Source: Physella acuta
Lineage: Eukaryota > Mollusca > Gastropoda > Physidae
Length of the DNA stretch: 64,000 bases
Assembly (NCBI RefSeq): GCF_028476545.1
Contig: NW_026733813.1
Location: 1-64,000, forward strand
Direction: 5' to 3'
The translations under genes were made by a program, and so were the position numbers. The notes beneath the pieces were generated by a model that was not told where the DNA came from, searched no databases, and saw only the letters and a list, made by a program, of their open reading frames with translations. Shown here one piece after another: positions 36,001 through 44,100 of the stretch. Position 1 is the first letter of the stretch. The number at the start of each line of letters is the position of its first letter.

Positions 36001-39000
36001 AGACAAGCGTTAAATCCTGACATAGTAGCCAGTCAAGCACAAAATCCTGTACCAGGTGGTAAAGAGAACGCTGACGTTAACACAAGTTTAAAAGACAAAC
36101 CCAATGAAGATTGCCAGTTAAAAATTGCCTCCGTTTTCTCACTAAATACTGAAAAACCAATTGACCAATCAGTGGATGACGCAGAATGTGTCAGCGACTA
36201 TGAAAGTGATGAAACTCATGTGTTCAATCTCCGCCATTACTCATACTGGAAGGATGCTGTAGTTCCTTGCTTTGTGGTGCTGGAGAGGTTAGCCAGCACC
36301 GACACCGAGACTGGAGCCCAATCCCAGTGCAGCAGTCACTGCCGGAATAGAACCCTCGACTACCTCTGTAATCTTAACCTATTAAACTGCATCAACCATC
36401 CGGATGTTTCACAGTTCTTAAAACCGGCTAAAATTAAACATTTTAAACGGAAGATTACCCAGGCTGTATCTGTTAAAAGTGTCAAGGAAGCTGAATCAAA
36501 TATACCTAACACTGAAAAGTCACTAAACGCTGAAGTTCTTATTACTCAGCCTCCAATACAAAATGTCTTGTGTACGGAAGATCTGAGACAAGAGTTTAAT
36601 GGAGATAAATGCTCAACTCAAACCCCAGAGGATTTAATTATTCAAGAGAATAATGAGAAAATATCTCTTCACCAAGAAACAATAGAAACAAGCCCCAGCA
36701 GTAAAGAATCAACAACAAAACTCTCAACTAGCCCTAAACAAGCATTCAAACCTTCTTGCACAGAAAGCTCCAAACCTCCTGATGCCTCAGGTCAAGAGAA
36801 GCCTTTTTACCTGCTGGTTAATGTTAAATCTCTGTTACCTAAAGTGGGGACATCTGGGAAAAAGTTGACCACTCCAAAAGTTCAGGCTCAAACCTCTTCT
36901 GTAGTAGCCTCTACAAAACCTGAAACCTCCCAGACTAAATCAGTTCCTAAAGACTCTCCTGAAGAAGTTATACAGATATTTGACTCGCCTGTAAAAAGTG
37001 TTTCTCCCTGTGATACTCCTAAACAACTTGATCATGATCACAGGTCCATCCTACCAAATCTTGAAACGCCTAAACAAACTTCAGACCTGAACACACTTCA
37101 TGTACCTGCTCATAACTCCAGTCATGATCAGGTGATGAAGACAACTGAAATCTCTTTAGAAGCTTCTATAACAACACCTGCTCCTATTGTTGAAGACACA
37201 GCAATATCCAACTCATCATTAAAGCATGCTCTCACAAGCGTTGCAGATTCTCCTAAAAGAGACACAGGTCACAACCTTAGAACACCAACTGCAGACAGTG
37301 AAAAACATGCCACTTCTAAAAAGAGTCCTGATGCCTCCACCACAGTCAGGTCAAGCAGGCAGGGTTCAAACAAAGAGGGAGAGTTCAGAAAGCGTATGAT
37401 AATGTTAAGAAGGCAAGTGGATAGAAAACGGCAACAAATGATCAGAAACAAGAAGAAGAAACAAATTAAAAAAACATTGAAGGATAAAGTTGATGAGCTT
37501 CATCAAAAGAGATTATCTGGGTCCGGCGGAGATGCTGATTCTACCCCATTAGAATATATGTCAGTTACAGAGAAACTTCGACGGCTGCAGGAGAAAATGA
37601 ACAGTGACTCACCAGACATGCAGCTGTTACAACTACATGAAAATAAACCAGCACGTGTGTCCAGCAAGAAGACAGCAAGAAAATCCACAAACTCTACTCC
37701 CAGTAGAAGACAAAAAGTAACAACACAACCTGAAGGTACTGTGAAAGGTGTTTCTTTTACAGGTAATTTGATTTCGCAAAAAATGCTTCGTCTTTCATTA
37801 GCTGAAAAACTGCAAAAACTCCTTGAGAAGAATGACGGCTCTGCAATGCCTTTTACAATGGAGGCGGCACAAATTGAAAATGAAACAGTGGCCAGTACAA
37901 ATAACCAAGCTGTTGAAGTCACTGGACCAACGTCAACTCTAGCAGTTGACACAGACAGTAAGACTACACCAGCTGTAAACAGCCTTGCATCTCCAACCTC
38001 AGCAAGCAATGTCCAGTCGAGCAGGTCACCACAGGGCAGCAAACCAGGAAGCAGTGCCTTGTTACAGCAGCTTCAAGGGGAGGGACAAACAGAAGGCAGC
38101 ACTGACCCCAACCTGCAGAACTTCCCTGTACAGAAAGTGGAATCTGAGCTCAAATCTCTGGCCAAATATTTAGTCACTACGGGCAAGGCAGCCTCTCTAG
38201 ATGGGAAGAAAGTCTTCCTTCTCAAGATTGGCAACCAGTGTGTTCTTGTTAAAGCTCCAAATATTTCATCCCTATTAGATGGGCAGAATGCAGTAACTAA
38301 AGCAGTTAACACTCCAGGTTTACTTGCCAGAGGTAACGACCCAAGTATGGCACAAAAGGCTTTTAGGGTGACCCTAACTGACGGGGTCATATCCAAAATC
38401 TCATCCATACCTGGGAGTGAGATGAATCCTGTTACTCCCTCCACAAGCCCAGGTGTCTCAATACTGCCCAAACCGCCTCAAATTTTTTCAGTGGTCCCGT
38501 CAAACTGGGTCCCCATTTTGCCCAAGCCTAAACAGGATGCGCTGCCGGTGAAGGATACAGTGGTCAAACAGGTCCTGCCCCAGTCTAGACGTAGTGTATC
38601 ACTGCTAGCCCACAACAAGAGGAAGAAGGAAATCAAGACTGGCGCACCAGATGCTTCTTCGCCTACAACCTCACCTGCACAGTGTAGCATGGAAAAAACA
38701 CCACCCAGCACACATACCAGCCCCACCCCCAGCACACTGACCAGCCCATCTCCGTTACACAAAAGCTCAAGCTTGCAACCCAATATCCAAATGTTACAAC
38801 ATAGCAATTCACCCCTTTTAAAAAGCAGCTTGCTACAAAACAGCACATTTTCACCACAAAACAGCACTGCATCACCACAAAGCAGCACCGCTTCACCACA
38901 AAACAGCACTATTCTCCAGCCGCAGAACAAAAGAAAACCAACCTTAACACCAGAGGCATTAAAAGCAAAGAGAGCCAGACTGGAAGCCAAGTACCCGCTC

Positions 39001-39870
39001 CCCCCTGGTGTTGTGATCAAATCTGAGCCTGACGACTCTGAGTACATCATAGATGCCAACTGGCTGGTCACCTCAGAGATATCCACATCATGTCCTCAAC
39101 CATCTTACCAAGAGTCATCTGACATTTTTGTTGACGAAGAGAATTCTGATGAATTCAGTTCTTCATCAAACCGCACCCAAACACAAATAAAAGCAGAAGA
39201 TATTCAAGACAGTGCGATGGACACAGCACCTGTGGATGACACAATGGACACAACACCTGTGGATAATGTGATGGACACAACACCTGTGGATAATGTGATG
39301 GACACAACGCCTGTGGATAATGCGATGGACACAACACCTGTGGATAATGCGATGGACACAACACCCATGGATGAAGTATCTGATGATCCCCCGCCTCTAG
39401 TCGATGAATACACTACCACAGTAACTGACCCCCAGCAAGTTACCAATAATGACAGCAACAATTATGACGAATTACCTCCCATGCTACAACCCATGTTCAA
39501 CGCACCTGACGAATCACCCACAGAAGATAAAGACACAGAACACCAAGTTAAAAGATCCTCAAGAGCAAGAGCTTGTCGAAACAAAAAACCAAGCCAGGCT
39601 AGTGATGTATCTGATGGTGAGTTGGTGACACCTGCGTCATCCAGTACCAGCCTGGTCAGTGCCACCAGCGCGGACAGTGGCTGCCCTACAGACCTGGCCT
39701 CCCCCTCTACTTCCAGCACTTCAGTGGCCACCGAGAGGATGGCCATCCCTGTCTATAAAAACAGTAAAATTGAACGCCTGAAGCAGCTTTTGAAAAAGAA
39801 AGAGATGGAAATAGAGAACATAAAGAAACTGAGATCAGAGACCCCTGCGTTGGATCTCAACAATGTTTAG
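33061..39870 (+). CDS. Very large LRIF1-like nuclear protein (2269 aa, single coding exon)
   Basis: A 6.8-kb uninterrupted frame lies inside one exon whose acceptor is probably TTTCAG at 32924. The first in-frame ATG is 33061; an in-frame TAA stands at 33013, and the frame between them has only a TTG. The protein is Ser/Thr/Pro/Asn-rich and mostly disordered. It has a basic, NLS-like stretch KRKRNSKTGPKAK (about residue 799) with a weakly AT-hook-like HPGRKPS, a very basic segment around 1437-1480, and a Cys-containing block at about 1055-1130. The C-terminal coiled coil KIERLKQLLKKKEMEIENIK closely resembles my recollection of the end of vertebrate LRIF1 (KIRRLKQVLREKEAALEEM). A block near residues 640-735 (GKQFVMLIPP, PVTLQLSTSM, GIFQFQALSA) also has an LRIF1-like pattern. 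LRIF1 acts in the nucleus with HP1 and SMCHD1 on heterochromatin. The protein is about three times longer than human LRIF1. That this is a gene is near certain; the LRIF1 assignment is tentative (about 0.5). Confidence 0.9.
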   Translation: MAESQVQDSGVTSSKGGKNDNVVLVVRNGDVSKVFNLSSQNYSQLTSLSTSTTTSSPVLSVDGKQLSTKQQIKTVKLISPNAPYSLLRPQFIKPTPNKSTLATVSLNSSKDSTDKLKTLALIAPKTTSTDSAIKATLTSSAGAKPIQCFILPGNSSDSPQAVIPNVARDSQKKGARNLLNRQIKVIKARKDKAKPSSTQEGSEDNPIVLVENEPEALDNGSDKNKIDLPQDSPCSTTEPAVSTKVVEEGVEACKQTTLKNNQTLTKIKSMLDLKASHPDQDPVSSPVDSNDKQNTSRRCSTSKASAYPRLLAAMTKEPVSILPKDQLIPTPKPEAGPAKFVTITTTASSVLNSISTAITDVNTKAALLTSTNTHQVNQSPIMMVNVQKDRKKSRKPANPATNVPKKLFFIPPDKLILPQGYNKSNGKFYFTLPSGNVSTTGQLASSLLPSVAPNVPKGSPVVVKACLYSDSLNKQREATLVTPAVNPPFSPQNLTPVSKNTGATPVLTSGSLAVPESSAGTVNKDAQVNKNLLTPYVSSVAKTQATTTSTSRLSDVKIVSSDSCKSVEPLVPTVVHTGRTPTPSSGLGLPVLLEKSKNPPKLVNSPQQNTTLQPEKNDKSQNLNNPATPAPKIQQQKTFLQPNQTFFLPTPQAGLHSSPRLPGKQFVMLIPPANRTNTPRPAATQPVTLQLSTSMPVRFIKNVSVPTAGIFQFQALSAMGNNVTRYVIRPPAAKTSSINSNNNAISPQILTTNLSTPELNQSVDSLNSQIVSTSNESVSVNSSETLLEQNPTRRSAKRKRNSKTGPKAKHPGRKPSVYTTSLLTGQGPIPVQVINPGSDDDSDSSDEALPPYQSQPSPPYDVHNSDSETEVYEDPGLAKGVGLFTPTLLNVPNSVDESRKTLTLANTSLNQVLTLPSTSLNQVLTLPSTSLNQVLTLPSTSLNQVLTLVNPLMSLPHVNKPPQKFILTQSTASPKITSVLRQALNPDIVASQAQNPVPGGKENADVNTSLKDKPNEDCQLKIASVFSLNTEKPIDQSVDDAECVSDYESDETHVFNLRHYSYWKDAVVPCFVVLERLASTDTETGAQSQCSSHCRNRTLDYLCNLNLLNCINHPDVSQFLKPAKIKHFKRKITQAVSVKSVKEAESNIPNTEKSLNAEVLITQPPIQNVLCTEDLRQEFNGDKCSTQTPEDLIIQENNEKISLHQETIETSPSSKESTTKLSTSPKQAFKPSCTESSKPPDASGQEKPFYLLVNVKSLLPKVGTSGKKLTTPKVQAQTSSVVASTKPETSQTKSVPKDSPEEVIQIFDSPVKSVSPCDTPKQLDHDHRSILPNLETPKQTSDLNTLHVPAHNSSHDQVMKTTEISLEASITTPAPIVEDTAISNSSLKHALTSVADSPKRDTGHNLRTPTADSEKHATSKKSPDASTTVRSSRQGSNKEGEFRKRMIMLRRQVDRKRQQMIRNKKKKQIKKTLKDKVDELHQKRLSGSGGDADSTPLEYMSVTEKLRRLQEKMNSDSPDMQLLQLHENKPARVSSKKTARKSTNSTPSRRQKVTTQPEGTVKGVSFTGNLISQKMLRLSLAEKLQKLLEKNDGSAMPFTMEAAQIENETVASTNNQAVEVTGPTSTLAVDTDSKTTPAVNSLASPTSASNVQSSRSPQGSKPGSSALLQQLQGEGQTEGSTDPNLQNFPVQKVESELKSLAKYLVTTGKAASLDGKKVFLLKIGNQCVLVKAPNISSLLDGQNAVTKAVNTPGLLARGNDPSMAQKAFRVTLTDGVISKISSIPGSEMNPVTPSTSPGVSILPKPPQIFSVVPSNWVPILPKPKQDALPVKDTVVKQVLPQSRRSVSLLAHNKRKKEIKTGAPDASSPTTSPAQCSMEKTPPSTHTSPTPSTLTSPSPLHKSSSLQPNIQMLQHSNSPLLKSSLLQNSTFSPQNSTASPQSSTASPQNSTILQPQNKRKPTLTPEALKAKRARLEAKYPLPPGVVIKSEPDDSEYIIDANWLVTSEISTSCPQPSYQESSDIFVDEENSDEFSSSSNRTQTQIKAEDIQDSAMDTAPVDDTMDTTPVDNVMDTTPVDNVMDTTPVDNAMDTTPVDNAMDTTPMDEVSDDPPPLVDEYTTTVTDPQQVTNNDSNNYDELPPMLQPMFNAPDESPTEDKDTEHQVKRSSRARACRNKKPSQASDVSDGELVTPASSSTSLVSATSADSGCPTDLASPSTSSTSVATERMAIPVYKNSKIERLKQLLKKKEMEIENIKKLRSETPALDLNNV
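35760..35910 (+). repeat. In-frame tandem repeat in the LRIF1-like exon (TSLNQVLTLPS)
   Basis: Four near-identical units of 33 bp encode TSLNQVLTLPS (about residues 905-945). They are recent by the near identity of their codons. A short motif of alternating hydrophobic residues is thus multiplied inside a disordered region. Confidence 0.93.
39215..39372 (+). repeat. In-frame tandem repeat in the LRIF1-like exon (MDTTPVDNV)
   Basis: Six 27-bp units encode MDTTPVDNV/A (about residues 2052-2103), an acidic Thr-Pro array. Each TTPVD is a potential proline-directed phosphorylation site. Confidence 0.93.
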
Positions 39871-39987
39871 CTGGTTGTTGTGACTTGTCTATCTTCGTTA
39901 AACCATCTAAATAAGTCCTCATAAGTGTAATAGTTCTAATGTTCTCTGTTTTAAGAGGATTTATACTTTCTAAACCAGCAATAGAAA

Positions 39988-40456
39988 AATAAAATGACTG
40001 GCTTTGAATACACCACCTCATGTACAGAATAATCTTTTATATTATTTTATCCTAACAATTCTACTGTTAAATACACCATTTGCTCAGCTTCAACTTGCAG
40101 TACATACACATTATGTTGATGTAACTCCCATTTTAAAAAAAAATTTCTACTTTGTTTTAACTAGAAATTTGAAGAAATCAAAAGCAATGGCCATGTTTAC
40201 TATGTTTATAAAATACTATGACTCGAAAGAATTTTTGTACATTTAAAAAGTTTTTTGTTGCTGTAATATTCTTTTAACTATTGAATTGTGCATTTATTTT
40301 CATTGTTATACCTCATTCATGTAAATAATTTTTTTTCATATTTGTTGAGATACTGTAGATAATTTTGTTTACATTGTTGAAAAGTTAACAAGAGTTTCAT
40401 TTTTTTTTTTTGGAATAATGTGATGTGACTTATTTTTTCCAAATAAAAATAATAAA
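39988..40456 (+). terminator. Candidate polyadenylation signals of the LRIF1-like gene
   Basis: AATAAA hexamers occur at 39988-39993, 40442-40447 and 40451-40456. The pair at 40442-40456 is followed by a T/TG-rich tract (TTACTGTTTTTGTTTGTGG), so it is the best candidate. Confidence 0.6.
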
Positions 40457-40484
40457 TCAGTTACTGTTTTTGTTTGTGGATTTT

Positions 40485-40490
40485 TTTATT
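40485..40490 (-). terminator. Candidate distal polyadenylation signal of ACTR10
   Basis: AATAAA on the minus strand, about 650 bases past the ACTR10 stop. A nearer AATAAA (41130-41135) lies only six bases past the stop. The distal one lies within about 30 bases of the convergent gene's signals. Confidence 0.4.
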
Positions 40491-41141
40491 GCACTGAAAT
40501 AGGTCAAATCAAAACAATAAATTCATGTAAGCAAACACTGACATCAACACATATCTAATATTACCATTACATTACTGGTATATAAATAACTTTTTTTTTC
40601 AGTTACAGTTTTTCAAAAAATTATGCCATTCAGGACCCAGCATCAATTTTTTAACAGTGAGATAGAATTGATAATTGTGATAAGAAAATATCGATAATAG
40701 AAAAGCTGCATTAAGTCTCATTGCAGGAGTAAGATCTCATTAAATGAATTTTAAAAGCAGCTCTTTCCATTAGGTGTATAATAGTAAAGTAGCTTACAAA
40801 AAGTAAGGGAAAATCAATGTCCTTGCAAAAATATAATTCTAAATGTTAGCAGACATACATAACAATTATCAGGGCTATTTCTCAAAAAGAAGAGTGTCTG
40901 TGTGACATTCAAATTTCATTCTCACAGTGACACTCCCATGTGACTAAAGTGCTTAATATTATAGTTTAAGCAGTAATATTCTCCAGCATTTTTAACACAA
41001 GTAATAAGTTAAATTATCTCAATTCAGGCCCATTACTGATATTAAACGTTAAATTATTAGCAAGAAAAGGGATTTGCTTCTACTACCCAAAGCCCAAAAA
41101 GTAAAAAAAAACTACAAATGCATCCTAACTTTATTTACACA

Positions 41142-44100
41142 TTATTTGTGGGACTTTTCATCCATTAAGAATTCAGAATCAATGCAGCACCAATCTGGCA
41201 GCTTGTCTTTCTGTAAATAAACATCACGTGACAGGGACTTGGAGGGCAGAGTTTCCAGAGCTCCTATTAGAGCACCTGTTGATTTAAAAAAATTTAGTGG
41301 TTAAAAACCATGGAAATAATTTAAAATCATAGAAATTTAGCTATTTGAATCATTAAAAACTTTCAAGAGTAAATTTACTTATGTAATTTGTCTTTCTATT
41401 TCTAAACAACAATGACAAATTGTAAGTTGTTGTTTTTTTTAAATAAAGAGAAACTTTCCTAATAAGTACCAGGTAATAGTAATTTGTTTACTACAACACA
41501 GAGAATTATAGTAATAGGTGGAAATAAATTTTATAAGATATATTTGAAAGCAAAGTAATTGAAAATTATTGTCTAAATCTTAAAGAACAATAAAGTGGGG
41601 AAAAAATTTCATTAAAACAAGTCATTTCAATAAAATAAAAAGCTTGTGAAAAAAATGTATTGTCAAACCTCCAAGCCATGCCGTATAATTTTCTTTAGCA
41701 GGAGCTTTATGGAATTTGAACTGCTTTATCCCTAGCTGTGATGAATACACAGGTTTCTTCAGGAGGTTAGCCAGCTCCAACTGCAGCCGATGGTAGAATC
41801 CTGGCAGCATAGCAGTGCCCCCTGTCACCAGTACATTGTTGGCCAGTTCTATTCTGGTGTCTATTGGACACTGGGGGGGAGAAAGTAATTATATTAAGAG
41901 CTGATGATGCTGTGAAAAACATACTAAGGAAAATAAATCCTAATCTCTTCATCTTCTTTGTTCTTTACTGTAAAGTTGGAAGGGATTTCCTCCAACACAG
42001 TGTCAATGTATTTAGTGCCACATAGGTTGTAGACTCAAATTTCAGCCTGTTTTTCTATCAGCTTTTGTTCAACCAAGAACAAACGACAAGGCAACAGTTG
42101 TTTGATTTTGGAGTTTTCTCTCCTAGATGGGTTGCTTTCCCCAGCTATCAAGCCTCATCTGCCCTGGGGTTCAAACCTCAGACTTTTTGGTTTAGCAACC
42201 ATGCACTTTACTGAAGCCACCATGCAGACCCTCAAATCCTAATCAAAAATAGTATTTTCTATTATGTTATATGTACGAAGTGATACAGCTTGTATAGAGC
42301 TAGAGTTATTAGTTCCAACTTAACATTCATAACAGGACTTTAACCAAACAGAGATTAAAAAAAAATGTCACTTTACCAGGATTAATGATTCTAACAAAAG
42401 TGTTGCTATAGAAGTCTCTTCATTGTCTTGTTCAAACAACACTTCACAAGAATGTTCCCTAATAGTGAAAACAATATTAAACATTAGTTATAAAAAAAAG
42501 TTAATAGTGTTGCATACTTTTACAAGAATGCTCCCTTGTATAAAGATATTACAGGTTAGTATCAAAAAAGTTTTCTGAATACAGTGTGTACTGTCATATG
42601 TTCGAAAATAAGAATTTTGTAAGCATGGCCTTTAGTAATAATTTTCTTACCTGATACGGCCACTGACATTTAGAACATTTCCACCATCCAGAGGATAATC
42701 TGTATCCGGAGGAGGTGGCGGTAACTGAAAATTTTGCATATTGAATTTAAATGGTCTTGTTTTTTAAGTAATAAAAAAATTATTGTCAGCTATGAAGAAC
42801 AATACTCTATTTTTAAAGCTTAAACAATGTACCAACAAATTACGCAACTTCTTTTAACTCATTGGACCTGACCATTAGAAAACAATAATTTCTTAATTTA
42901 AGTTAATTTACATTAGATGTTATAGTTTTATTGCGAGTTTTATTACTAGGTTCAATTTCCCGATACAGCGTTCTGTTTGAAAAGCAGTATGGTCAGTGTT
43001 GGATATACAACTTTAACACAGAATAATGCTTTAAATATTGTTTATCCAAAACAATTTCTGTAACAAAAGTGACAAGCAGGCATCAAATATTAAAATGCAA
43101 CTTTCATTTGTACTGCATAAATTAATGACTACTTTAATAAAAATTAACATAAAAAGGAGAGACCTACCTTGTTGGCATGTCCTCCACGCATGGTGACTTC
43201 CTGTATTTGCTGACCACGTGTGTACTCAGTAACAAAACAGCAGCGCACTACAATTTAAAAGCATAATACAGTCAAACAAAGGGATGCTAGCTGATCTAAA
43301 AATAGTTTTTCCTGCCTTGAAATTAAATGCACAAGACATTTTACTTAAACTTGGTTTAAGAAGGACCAAAGATACTAGTTAATACAAGATTGCAATACAA
43401 ATGGTTAAATACCTTTAATATCTTCTAATAAATCCTCTGTGATTAAATCTATAGAAAAAAGATGAAGAGATTGATAAAATAATGTTATACAGTATAATTT
43501 ATTTTTAGCAAAACAGTTACAAAAGTAAAATGAGTAACAACTTAGGGTGTTCACAAGTAGAACATGAATATGTTGGATGTAGTACCAAAACCAATGGTTC
43601 TTAACCTGTGTTCGATCAAACATGAGGGGTTCGGCAGAGGTCAAGACACACACCCGACTCATGATTCACGATCAGATTTTGTCAGTAGAGATGATAAAAC
43701 TATTAAATGGGGGTTTGGTATTTCCAAAAAGTTAAGACCACTGATCTAAATGCATCTGTATTTTTTCCATACAATTTGTGTATTGAAGTCCCAAAATTAT
43801 AATTACCTGGGATACTAGCAACAGCCTGATGCTGTTGGTCTGGTGTGCTGATTGTCCCATGTTCCATTAGTTGTGTCTTGATGCGACTGCAGGAATAAAC
43901 ATTAATACATAATTTTTAAAACTTTTTCATAGGAATACAATACAATGACTTCAAAAATTCCATAAAATCAAAAACTAAATAGCTTCAAATATGCCCTAAA
44001 ATAACACGTACTGTTACCTGTGGATGGCTTTGCCTGCAAGTGGAATGGACTGTAAACCCTTCATTATTGGGATACCTTCATAAACCTAGATGTTAGTCAA

